A DNA stretch of 64,000 nt from Capsicum annuum (lineage: Eukaryota; Streptophyta; Magnoliopsida; Solanales; Solanaceae): NCBI RefSeq assembly GCF_002878395.1, contig NW_025892535.1, positions 39,838-103,837 on the forward strand, in the 5' to 3' direction. Below are positions 38,591 to 49,310 of the stretch, in pieces. A model generated the notes under the pieces. The model saw nothing but the letters and a program-made list of their open reading frames with translations. It did no database searches and was not told the DNA's origin. Both the position numbers and the translations under genes were made by a program. Within the stretch, counting starts at the first letter, position 1; the number at the start of each line of letters is the position of its first letter.

Positions 38591-38680
38591 ATTGAGTTCT
38601 GTAACTTACTGAGCTTTACTAAAATCTGAATTGAGTTCTGTAACTTACTGAGCTTTACTAAAATCTGAATTGAATTCTGA
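38591..38680. repeat. Tandem duplication of about 40 bp in D
   Basis: GAGTTCTGTAACTTACTGAG followed by CTTTACTAAAATCTGAATT occurs twice in direct succession. Confidence 0.75.
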
Positions 38681-39676
38681 ATACTACTGAGGTTTGAACT
38701 AGATACAAAACTGAGTTAGACTGATACAAAGACTAGATTAATCTAGTACTGAGATTACTAAATTTTCTTAAGTTTTGTAGCTGACTAAATTCTACTAATC
38801 ATAGCACGACTGAGATTATCTTGAGACTGACTCATCTCTAGACAAGCAGCTAAGTTTTCGGGTATAAATACCCCCAGGACTCGATAGCATAAATAAATAA
38901 TATAGGACCACACTTGAATATCCTGACAATGGACTTTCACTCACAACACAATCAATAGGATATCTCGTCAATCACTTGAATGTCACAAACATGAAAATTT
39001 ATAGGGTATGCATAATAATATCTCAGAGTTGTTCAACAAGGAATACACATGGATAAAAATGCATGCAACTTATAATAATACATTCACTAAGGAATTTCAA
39101 CAAACGCTTGGCATGTACTAGTTATAATATAATTGGGGATTTCATGCTTAACATACTAAAAAGGCATTATTCTCTTTACTTAAGCATTATATCATACATA
39201 TGGGGGGCATTCTTTGGTTATACCACAGATTCTATACTTAATTATCATGAATAGATCAATATCGTGCAAATTGAAGGTTTTTTATCATAAACATCACATA
39301 GTAGGATCAAATCTTGGATCTTTGAAATCAAGTCGTGAATTAAAAATCATCAACAACATGAACTTCAATTTCTATTCACAAAAATCATGACAATCTCATA
39401 AATATATAATCTTGAATTTGGAAAAAAATTCTTGAACTTCTTGGGTGAAAAGAACCCAAGAATCAACATCTAACATATCTCAAAATCTTGAATCTTGAAA
39501 GAGAATGACTTTTATTGAAGGTTCTAGAATGGGAATCTTAATTCTTGATTACCTTGTGGAGAGTGTGATGGGGTCTTGAAGTTAATTGAGAAGAAACCCT
39601 AAGTTTGTTCTCAGGAACAAAGAGGGTTAAGAGTTTTTGAAACTAAATCACAATAGCTAAGTATGTGTTTTTGGCA

Positions 39677-39683
39677 TTTTATA
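39677..39683 (-). promoter_or_regulatory. TATA box in solo LTR D
   Basis: Minus strand GATATAAAATGCC, about 520 bp from the LTR start and roughly 90 bases downstream of the GC-rich block. Confidence 0.6.
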
Positions 39684-39770
39684 TCATGAGGGTAAGCTTT
39701 AGGGTGAGGGAAAAGACAAAAATACCCCTACAAAATCACTTCCCAGTTGCTTAAATTTTCAGTTGAAGAC

Positions 39771-39832
39771 CAAGGCTGATAAGCCGTCAGATCTGTGATA
39801 GCCCGTCAGCCCAGGTCATCACCTGGGAGCTG
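39771..39832 (-). repeat. GC-rich inverted-repeat block in D
   Basis: Contains CCCAGGT-N4-ACCTGGG (39810-39827, perfect 7-bp arms) and two GCCGTCAG/GCCCGTCAG units; GTGATAGCCCGTCAGCC resembles units in the LTR of E. Confidence 0.7.
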
Positions 39833-40200
39833 AAATTGATGGGTTTCTATCTAAGTCTGCCGACATGGGATGCTGGAGTAAAATAGGTATAACTTCTGGC
39901 TCCGATATCGGATTTAGGAGAAATTGGTATCATTGGAAAGTTAATTCAATTATATATCTTTTGGTGGGTCATGATCTCAAAAATTAGTAGGACAGATGTG
40001 CTCGTTTGAAGTTGACTATACCAATATCCCTCCCAAGAATTTAATTAATAAGGGATGTTTTGATTCGTCTAATAGCTAGGACATATTTGAGGCCTTAATA
40101 TACATCAAACTTGATCATAAAACTACCAAATCACTAGAATTTATTTCTCATGAGCTTGAAGCATGGTTCTACTATTAATTTAGAATCTCGAGGTATTACA

Positions 40201-40578
40201 GAGTCCCATTTTGGCCATCGCCATGACGCCCTGAAATCGCATCGCCTCACTAGAAAAAGGACTAGTGGGAACAGTACTTTCACCGTGATTTAATGTAATT
40301 GTGGTGCTCCACTGGAATTTGACCATTGTGAAATCGTCGTTCACCGCGACGCGGTGCTTGTCAAAATGCCATACTGTTTTACTAAAAATGCCTTAACTTC
40401 TCAACCGAGCATCAGATTTAGGCGAAATTGGTATTATTGGAAAGCTAACTAAATTTTCTACACACTGGAGGGACTAGAACTATTAAATTCTATATGTATC
40501 AAAGGGTATTCATTTTTAAAGCAAACCCTTGATATTTCAGGATCTAAATTGAGGTTGGAAAAAGTGTGGGGAATTACA
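40201..40578 (-). repeat. Right LTR of C, second part
   Basis: Resumes with TSD GAGTC and ends GGGAATTACA. The GC-rich block continues to about 40370 and includes CACCGCGACGCGGTG (40342-40356), a perfect palindrome around a central A. The conserved ATTGGAAAGCTAACT block is at 40408-40466; this is the intact reference for B's target site. Confidence 0.92.
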
Positions 40579-41733
40579 ACGCCATCTCCAAGCTTCCATG
40601 GATCATCCTATTTGCTCTTGTCCATCTTTCAGGATGTGAAAAATTCTTTCTATTCTTTATTTTTGGATAGCTCTTTTAGACATGATCTTTGTTTAGAAGT
40701 TCTTGTAAGATGACTTTTGGATCTTGGGAATTTCAGAAAGTAGTGTCTTTGGTTTCCGCACTACTAATGATTAGCTCTAGATTATTGTAATTAAGTTGGT
40801 TTTATGATAATAGCATTTTAATATTGACTAAGTTATTGAGTAATGGTTCGGTTTAGATTGCTCTCCCATAGGAAGATTAGTATTGGTGCCACTCATGGCC
40901 TTTTTTGTCATGACAAGTATGCCCTTTATTAACTAGAACAAAAACTACTATTAATATATAAACCCAGTAAGCGAACAACAACCCACATCAGTATAGTAGC
41001 TCATAATAAAATTCTTTTAATAAACAACCTACTATCCAAAATAGGGGAGTTTAATAAGGAATACATGTTTAATTATTGTTATCACTGATCTCATGGAATA
41101 TAAACTTTCAAATCTCAATTTAAGGTATGTAGTTTTGCCCTCACTCCCAAAAGCTGATTGTAAGAGTAATAGCTTGTAGCATAGAGTGTATCCCAGGTTC
41201 AAATTCATTTTTGGTTGGTTGTCTAGAGGAGATTAGATACAGTGGAGAGGTTGGAAAATTAGAAATTCACATACCTCCTGACTAAATCTTTTATGGTGGA
41301 GAAAATGAAACCTTTCATTGCCATTTGTTTGATTGTCAGGTGACTAAAGAACTATGAACTAGCTTGTCCAATTAGATAGGGTTTTGTAGACCAATTCAAG
41401 ACTACAAAGCAGAGATTACATGGCTTATTTCTATGGCATAAAAGAAAGTTGCATTTGCCTTAATAGTTATAAGTGTGTTTGTAATGATGATATTTATTAT
41501 ATGGAGGGAGAGTAATAGGCTGAGATTTCAAAAATAATGTTTTTTACTAACAAGATTTTCAAGAAAATTGTCATGCACGTGCATATCAAAGGACAACAGA
41601 AGGCTAAAAGGCTGATAGTGCCCCAACAGTTGCAACCTTATCCTTATCATGTAGGAGTATTTATAAATGCATTAGAATAGATTTACTATCTTATATGTAT
41701 GTCTTTATGAGTAAATGATAGCTAGAATAGTAT
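40579..41733. other. Island between C and G
   Basis: The only stretch of the window, apart from the last 55 bases, that is not part of elements A to H. The first 600 bp show nothing I recognise. The part from about 41200 carries the zinc-binding RT-type relic described separately. Ends with AGTAT (41729-41733), the left TSD of G. Confidence 0.7.
41200..41670 (+). pseudogene. Relic of a zinc-binding reverse-transcriptase-type domain (zf-RVT, LINE or domesticated)
   Basis: Read across frames: FWLVV, then RRLDTVERLE; a one-base shift; IHIPPD-stop-IFYGGENETFHCHLFDCQV; then, further on in the same frame, WLISMA and IIWRESNRLRF. This matches the zf-RVT pattern: W...RL.T.RL, two zinc-ligand pairs, E...HLF..C, then IW.ERN.R.F. 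The zinc-ligand Cys positions in the first pair are Tyr or a stop. A later frame gives KKIVMHVHIKGQQ. At least five stops and two frameshifts. Could be the tail of a LINE ORF2 or of a host gene copy; the RT itself is not present. Confidence 0.6.
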
Positions 41734-43895
41734 TTTAATACCCTAGGCGTCACACGGTTCTTACGACCCCGTAGGACCACAAGCTAACCCATGCCTGGTA
41801 CCTGCTGTGAGCACTAAATAATAAGCATAAAACATATGTGAAAGTAAAAACTGAAAAATGCCATAAGGTTCATAAAACTAAATCAATACTGAGTACATCT
41901 GCAGAATAAATGCTAACTAAAAGTGTCTGAAAGCCTCTAAAATCTAAAATAAAGGAGTTGAAGGGAAGACCCCAATGATAGTAACTGAAAAACTAAAATA
42001 ATGTAAATAATAAAATAACTAAATGAGTGTCACGTCCTCGATGGATGAAGACTCACTACTGTAGCTACAGCTGATAGACTGATCTGGCTAGGTATGGTCA
42101 GGAACCCGGGCATCCGAATCATTGATATGAGATATCATAGCGCAAATGAAGAGTATGCGTCAGTACTTTGAATGTGTTGGTATGCTAGGTGAGGTTAGGC
42201 TGACATGTATGGGTTCACGTGTATGAGAATAATAACTAAATATCATGAAATGACTGGATGAGAGGATATGAAAGACTGGGACTACTGTAAATACTGAACA
42301 TACAATACCAAGCATATATCGTCTGTCTGAGTTAGTCTGAAGCTGAAGTATTGAGTTTTTGGTAACTGAATAACTAATAACTATAAGTCATGATCATGTA
42401 GAATTGAACTGAGTTCTTACTGAATACTACATACTAATTACTGGATACTGAATACTAAAACAGTAATTATGGAAGTTATCATCGAACCAACATACCCCGA
42501 TTATGGACTAATTTGGGGTCCAACGTGTAACCCAGTTGGAAGGGAGTTATCACAGTGCCATGGGTTACTAACATTAGCTGAGTCAACCCTAATCTGGCAG
42601 GAAGACTCATAAGATGTATATAGTTTTGTCAACCCTAGTCTGACAGGAAGACGATTTACCATACGATGGCTACGTAGTTCTGTAACTCAGGGACTACTAC
42701 TAAGGGTCAAACCCTCTACTGGAAGGAATGCCCCCATCACTGGGTTTTCTTAGTGATGAATCTTACTCTCAATTGAATCGACACTGAACTGATCAGTAGA
42801 CTGTACTAGGCTTGATAGAACTTACATTGATTCTGTTGACTGACCGAATGCTATTGTTTGGGTTACTCGGAATCATTCTACTTCGACTGGGGACTAGATA
42901 AACAGCTAGATTTTGGGTATTCAATACCCCTAGGACTCTATTGCATAGATAATGGAACCATATCTTAACTTTAAAATTATCACACATAGGTTATCATGCA
43001 CAATTCCTCCACATAAATATTTTGTCAAACACTTAGGATGCATAAATCTTGTACATGAGAATGAGCAATATATGAATGTCATGACTACCATATTCAACAT
43101 CAGAATTCAAGGATTAAACATAAGGATTACATAAATAAACACTCATTCGAGTTCCTTTACATGAAACTCAAAATATTCTTGACTTGAAACCCACACAACA
43201 ACACATACATGAACACAATTCCATTCAAGAATATAAATCATAATCTAAGTTTTAGAAAAAAGATTCTTAAACTTCAAGGGTGGAAGGAGCCTAAGGATGA
43301 ACACCTAAACATACTTTAATTGTTAAATTCATGGTAATTTTTTGTGATTTCTTGGAACTTGATCTTAGACTTGATGAACTAGGGTTTTTCTCTTGAGAGA
43401 ATTTGTGAAAATAATGAGTGAATTTTCCCCTTTAAGAGGCTTAATTTTGTGTTATGGTGGGTTAATATGGGTGGAAATAGACTCCTCTACCCCCACAAAC
43501 TTGTAATTTAGTAAGAAAGAAGTGACCAGTGATGCGACAGATGACGTGCCACATCGATGGTAACAATGCAATTACCAATGCATCGCGTCGATAGTGACAA
43601 CGTGATAGCGAATGTGACGCCTCCTTATCGTGTTGGATTGCTATTTTGGTCATCCAAATATGTCTCAAATGATATACAAAAATTTTGAAACTCACCCGAG
43701 ACTAGATAACCCTGATCATAAAACAATTTAAAAATCAGAAATCTAAGATCGGGAAGATCAAAAATAAAACCATTGAAATATTGAGGCCTTAAATAAGACT
43801 AAGTGTCAACACTTAGCTGAAATTTTCTTAGTTTGGGACCTCTTTTGGCATGTTATATGGAGCTGAAATGGGATACGACTTTACGGGATCTTACA
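41734..43895 (-). repeat. Left LTR of G (element 3' LTR)
   Basis: 2162 bp, aligned with the right LTR of 2216 bp (H removed). GC-rich block 43531-43625 with CATCGATGG and GATGACGTGCC pieces; leader with CTCTCAAGAG text; donor-like AAA/GTATGTTTAGG near 43315. Confidence 0.9.
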
Positions 43896-43908
43896 ATATC
43901 TCTCCCTT
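43896..43908 (-). other. Polypurine tract of G
   Basis: ATATCTCTCCCTT on the plus strand next to the LTR end. Confidence 0.8.
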
Positions 43909-44099
43909 TGAAACATTAGTCCTCAAATAAGACTGATTAAGCTGAGAGACACTGAGGTACTGAGATTATACTGACATGCATAGAAGAAACATGACTTAAT
44001 CTTAAGGCATAACACATGACTGAATTGATACATTAATTCATGAATGATATGAGATTGATATACAACTAAAACTAAGTATGGAGCAGAGTAAATCTAAGG

Positions 44100-45520
44100 A
44101 AGACTGTTACCGAAGGCTGAGTCTAAGTTTGCGGAGAAGAGATGAGGGTACTTGGTTCGCATGTCTTCTTATTCTTCCCAAGTGGTTCCCTCAACGGACT
44201 AGTTTTGCCTGAGAACTTTGACCAATGGAACTTCTTTGATCCTTAGTCTGCGAGTCTGACGATCGAGGATTTTGACTAGAACTTTTTTGTAAGAGAGATT
44301 ATTCTGAATATCTCTAGTCTCTATGGGGACTACCACTGCTGAGTCACCTATGAACTTCTTTATAAAGGAGACATGAAACACTAGGTGCACTAATGCTAAG
44401 TTGGCAGGCAACTCAAGTTCATAGGCTACCTTTCTGAACCGACTCAGAATCCTATAAGGACCAACATATCGGGGACTAAGCTTCCCCTTCTTAACAAAAC
44501 TCTTCACTCCCTTCATGGGAGAGATTTTTAAATACACAAAGTCACCAATCTCAAACTCGAGATCCTTTCTCCTCACATCTAAATAAGATTTCTATCAGCT
44601 TTGGGTTGTCTTAAGTCTCTTCCTGATTAACTAAACTTTCTCCAAAGCATCAAACACCAAGTCAGGCCCTATCAAAGCAATTTTACCTACCTCAAACCAA
44701 CCAATCGGAGACCTACATTTCTTTTCATAAAGAGCTTTAAATAGAGCAATCTGAATACGAGAATGATAGCTGTTATTATATCCAAAATCAATCAAAGGTA
44801 AGTCTTCATCCCAACTACCTTTAAAGTCAATGACACACACTCTCAACATATCTTCTAGAGTCTGAATGGTCCTTTCTTCTTAACCATCTGCCTGAGGGTG
44901 GAAGTTTTTATTAAGATGGACTTGGGTACCAAGACCCTTTTGGAAGGCTTTCTAAAAGTGAGAGGTGAACTGCATACCCCTATCTAAAATAATGGACAAC
45001 GGGAAACTGTGTAACTTAACCAACTCTCTAATATAGATCCTGGTAGATTCCTTGGCTAAATAGGAAAGATGGATTGGAAGGAAATGCGCGGACTTGGTCA
45101 TCCTATCTACAATAACCTAAATCGAATCGTGCTGACGACGAGTACGAGGCAAACTCATCACGAAGTCCATGTTCACTTTTTCCCACTTTCATGTGGGAAT
45201 ACTGAACTCCTGCATGGAACCACTAGGCTTTTGGTGCTCAATCTTCACCTGTTGAAAAGTAGAGCACTTAGCCATAAACTCGATAATGTCTCTCTTCAGC
45301 CCACTCTACCAATAGAATTCCCACAAGTTGCGGTACATCTTAGTGGCCCTGGATTAATAGAGTAATATGCACCATGCGCTTCATCAAGAATCCACTATCT
45401 TACGCCATCTACACATAGCATACATAGTCTACCCTAGCAATGCAACACACTATCTCCCCCTTGGGAGAAAACTTCTACCTTATGGTCTCTGATTGACTCT
45501 TTCAGCTTTACTAAATTAGG
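44100..45520 (-). pseudogene. Integrase with chromodomain, G, decayed
   Basis: C-terminal integrase open stretch 44199-44576: LSPRYVGPYRILSR (GPY/F-type module), then HLVFHVSFIKKF, then the chromodomain start SYKKVLVKILDRQ. Past a stop the chromodomain ends with SVEGTTWEE text at 44130-44190. Core C-terminal half at 44631-44849 (GSWDEDLPLIDFGYNNSYHS). N-terminal zinc finger region 45280-45520 broken by stops. Confidence 0.87.
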
Positions 45521-47130
45521 ATCCCTGTCCTACTTTTCTTTTACTTTTGAAACTAAAGAAGACTTTGAACTAGTCTGCACCCAAACACTACCCTCAGCCG
45601 AATCAAACAAACGGACACCTAGTCTGTCAAGATGATGAACTTCCTGAACTAACTTCTTCTTACCATCCTTAACATGAGCAATACTACCCATGGACAACCT
45701 ACTAAGGGCATCTTCCACTACATTGGCCTTTCCCGGATGATACAGAATAGTCATGTCATAGTGTTTCAAAAACTCTAACCACCTCATATGATACAAGTCC
45801 AAGTCTTTCTGCTAAAACACATACTACAGGCTTTTGTGATCTGTGAACACATCAACATGTACCCCATACAAATAGTGCCTCCAAATATTTAAGGCATAAA
45901 CAATAGTCGCTAACTTAATATCATGGATACAGTAATTCTTTTCATGAGGCTTAAGTTGTCTAGAGGCCTAGGCCGCAACCTTACCCCTCTGTATCGACAC
46001 ACACTAATATGGTACACACCTATCTGCCAACTCTAAAAGCATTATAGTACACAACAAACTCATCTAAACTATCTGGTAACATCAAAACTGGGGTCATGGT
46101 GAGTTGAGTCTTCAACTCCTAAAAACTCTTCTCACAAGAATCTGACCACTGAAACATAACTTTCTTCTAAGTCAATCTAGACATAGGGGACGTAATAGAT
46201 GGAAACCCTTCAATAAACTGCCAGTAATATTTAGCCAAACCCAAGAAACTCCTGAAATCTAATAGAGAGATGGGTCTAGGCTAGTTTCTCACTACTTCGA
46301 TCTTTTGAGGATCAACTCTAATGCCATCATCGAAAATAATATGGCTAACAAAAGCTACTGATCTTAGCCAAAATTTGTATTTACTAAATTTAGCGAACAA
46401 CTGATGGGCTCTGAGAGTTTGTAATACTATTTTGAGATGGTCTTCATAATCATTTTCATTGCAGGAGTAAACAAGAATGTCATCAATAAAGACTATAATG
46501 AATATGTTCAAATACTTTTTCAACACTCGGTTCATTAAGTCCATAAATATTGCTGGATAATTGGTTAGACCAAAGGACATAACAAGAAACTCAAAGTGAC
46601 CATACCAGGTTCTGAAATCTATTTTTGAAATGTAACATTCTCTGACTCTGAGCTAATGATAGTCGAATTTGAGGTCTATCTTAGAGATAAAACTGGCACC
46701 CTAAAGTCTGTTGAACAAGCCATTGATTCTCTGAAGTGGCTATTTATTCTTGATGGCGACTTTGTTCAACTAACGGTAGCCTATACATATTCTAAGAGAA
46801 CTGTCCTTCTTTCACACGAATAGAACTGGTGCACCCTAAGAAGATATGTTAGACCTGATGAAACCTTTGCATAAGAGGTATTTCAACTATTCTTTCAACT
46901 CTGTAAGTTCAACTGGAGCCATTTTGTATGGCAGAATAGAGATGGGTTGAGTATCAGGAAGAAGGTCAATTCCGAAGTCAATTTTCCTTTCAAGAGGAAC
47001 CCCGGGAGATATATGGGAAACACATCTGGAAATTCACTTGCGGCTGGAACTAACTCAAGACTAGGAGTTTTAGAACTAGATTTTTTAAGTCGCGTAAGAT
47101 AATAAATACACCCCTTGGATATCATTTTCT
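45521..47130 (-). pseudogene. Reverse transcriptase and RNase H, G, decayed
   Basis: RT motif [18 protein letters not shown] in the open stretch 46281-46580, followed by [13 protein letters not shown]. Start of the RT region and linker at 46895-47125 (LLKGKL). RNase H end and connector at 45530-45802 (FLKHYDMTILYHPGKANVV). The middle is broken by several stops and small indels. Confidence 0.88.
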
Positions 47131-47181
47131 CTCTCTAAGGTATGAAACAAGTTGACCTTTAAGTATTGTGGTACTACCCCT

Positions 47182-47529
47182 TCATTTAAGGACTGGTTTA
47201 TTCGGGAACTGAAAATAGACAACTTTGTTTCTAAAATCAATTGAAGCATAGCATGAATGGATCCAATCCATGCCGAGAATGATGTTAAAATCCATCATCT
47301 CTAGCTCTATCAGGTCTGTTGAAGTAACTTTCTGAGATCCCCTAACCGGAAAGTTTCTGTATACCCGTTGGGCTGTGATAGACTTACCTACTGGGATAGA
47401 TACTGAGAAAGGATCTGTTAGGATTTTGGGAATGACTCCGAAGTCAATGGCTGTGTAAGGGATTACAAAAAACAGAGAAGCTCCAGGATCTAACAGAGAA
47501 TAAATATGTAAGTGAAAGACTCGCAACAT
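47182..47529 (-). pseudogene. Aspartic protease, G, active site intact
   Basis: 115-codon open stretch with LLDPGASLFFVIP (catalytic Asp in DPGAS) and DFNIILGMDWIHSCYASID. The least damaged protease in the window apart from that of H. It would cut the Gag-Pol polyprotein. It is not in an intact longer frame, so it is called a pseudogene segment. Confidence 0.85.
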
Positions 47530-47537
47530 ACCAATAA

Positions 47538-48734
47538 CTACATTAGGATAAATCTCAAGATCCTATTGGGACTGAAGTGCATAGAGCCTTTTTGGGCGCT
47601 TCCCACTAGTAGCACTAGAAGTGGTACCCTACTGAGATGGACAGCTAGACTAAACCTGGAACGGTTATACTGACTCTGTAAACCCACCTGAGGACATTCT
47701 CTGATCCTATGGTTTGGCTTACCACACCCGAAACACACGTCGTCGCCAGCCCTACAGACACCCTAATGGTTTTTACCATATTTCTGGTAAAGAGGATTTG
47801 TTTGAGCACTGTTCACACTACCTTGAGATTTAGAGCCTGGTGCCCTATCCTTATTATCATTCCTGAATTTGGGCATTGATGCACTAAACGGAGATCGAGC
47901 TAGGATGGAAGATTTTGGGCAAAAGTGAGGATGTTTACCACCTTCTAACTTTGGCTGAGAGAATCTGAAGCTATATGTTCTAGCCCTCTTGTTCTCCCTC
48001 TCTTTCTCCTTAGTCTTCTATTTCTCAATCTTTTGAACATGGACCATCAATCTAGATAAGTCCATCTCCTTAATCAATATTGCGGTCTTATACTCTTTGA
48101 CCACACTGTTTTATACCCCAGACACGAACTTACTCATCTTAGACCTGTTATCAGCTACCACATGAGGGGCATCCCTAGCCAACTGAGTAAATTTAAGGGA
48201 ATGCTCTTTCATACTCATGTTACCCTACTTCAGGTTTATGAACTCTAACACCTTAGCCTTTTTTAACTCCAATGGAAATAACCTATCTAAGAAGGCAGTA
48301 GTAAACTCTTCCTATTCTATAGGCCCTGCATCTGTACCTCTATCTACCTTCCACTACTTAAACTATGTATGAGCTACATCTTGCAACTGATAGGTAGCTA
48401 AATCAACACTGTCACTAGCAGTTACCTCCATAATATTTATTAAATTTTGCACCATATTAAGGAATTCATGTGGGTCCTCTTTAGACTTAGACCCTGAAAA
48501 TAAAGGATGGTTCATTCGGGTGAAGTCCCAAATTCTAGCTACAGCAGTAATGGCCACTGGGTTGGCCTAAAAAGCAGCTGTTTAAATATTCTAAGCTACC
48601 ATAGAATTGGCTAGAGTGGTGAAAGCTTCTCTAAATTCTACATGAGAAACATGCTTGTTTAGGGGATCTTTCTGAACAGACGGAGGTGTTGGTTGGTTCT
48701 CGTTTCTTTTTCCATTAGTCTTTATGGGAGGCAT
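47538..48734 (-). pseudogene. Gag of G, decayed
   Basis: ATG 48734-48732 reads MPPIKTNGKRN. Stops near codons 48, 51 and 56. Capsid region includes 48363-48557 (NHPLFSGSKSKEDPHEFLN) and LDRLFPLELKKAK beyond. Zinc knuckle CFGCGKPNHRIREC at about 47697-47738 is intact. Upstream of the knuckle the frame is partly open. Confidence 0.87.
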
Positions 48735-48957
48735 GTTCTATAAATGAAAGGAAAAGTTGGATTAGAAAGAGAGTTTAACTTGAGCTCATGCTCTCTCGCG
48801 CGATATGAACACTAAAAGAAGGAAATTTTTTCTAAAAATGCCTCATAGCCTCATATCCATAAGTGTGGCGCGCTACACACCCATGAACAAGACTCTACTT
48901 GTCATGGCTTACAAACTCCCTGGGACACTTTAAAACCTTAGGCTCTGATACAAAGTT
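48735..48957 (-). other. Leader and primer-binding site of G
   Basis: Primer site 48942-48953, minus strand TTGTATCAGAGC, one base from the initiator-Met site. A splice-acceptor-like TTTCCTTCTTTTAG ends at 48812, 78 bases from the Gag ATG, almost the same spacing as in B. Confidence 0.8.
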
Positions 48958-49310
48958 TGTAACACCCCGAGACTACACACTAGGTATCACATGGTGCTTA
49001 CGACCCCATAGGACCATAAGCTAACCCATGACTAGTACCTACTATGAGCACTGAATAATAATCATGAAACATATGCAGAAGTAAAACCGAAAAATTTCCA
49101 TAAGGTTCATAAAACTGAATCAATACTGAGTACATCTGTAGAATAACTGCTAACTAAAAGTTTCTGAAAGCCTCTAACATTTGAAATAAATGAGTTGAAG
49201 GGACAGGCCTCAACTAACTCCAACTATTATCTTATAGCAACTGAAAAACTGATATACTATAAATAATAAAATAACTAAATGAGTGTTACGTCCTCAATCG
49301 ATAAGGACTC
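48958..49310 (-). repeat. Right LTR of G (element 5' LTR), first part
   Basis: TGTAACACCCC to the left TSD of H, GACTC (49306-49310). The uninterrupted left LTR reads GAAGACTCACTACTG at the same place, confirming the insertion point. Confidence 0.93.

Larger units (their letters stand above)
37367..40200 (-). mobile_element. Element D: solo LTR
   Basis: 2834 bp from TGTAATGCCCC to GTATTACA with TSD GAGTC on both sides (37362-37366, 40201-40205). No interior, no second LTR: the product of recombination between two LTRs. Its sequence shares the Tekay-type LTR layout but is a distinct family from B, C, F and G. TATA at 39677-39683 on the minus strand (TATAAAA), GC-rich block at 39771-39832, leader below the TATA, donor-like site decayed to GAG/ATATGT near 39476. 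Confidence 0.93.
1..40578 (-). mobile_element. Element C: Tekay/Del-type Ty3-gypsy chromovirus, start lies outside the window
   Basis: Minus-strand LTR retrotransposon split by four insertions: B (with A inside), E (with F inside) and D. Its pieces are left LTR 1-2269 plus 17246-17384, interior 17385-21860 plus 34747-35235, and right LTR 35236-37366 plus 40201-40578. The window opens about 50 bp inside its left LTR, judged by alignment with base 35291 of the right LTR. Gag, protease, RT, RNase H, integrase and chromodomain remnants follow in the order expected for chromoviruses. Every reading frame is broken. The right flank is ACGCC; the left TSD is outside the window, so its own duplication cannot be checked. 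It is the oldest insertion in the left two-thirds because everything else there lies inside it. Confidence 0.9.

Noticed and set aside
40579..41160. First half of the island considered as a host gene
   Set aside because: No open frame of useful length and no domain recognised.
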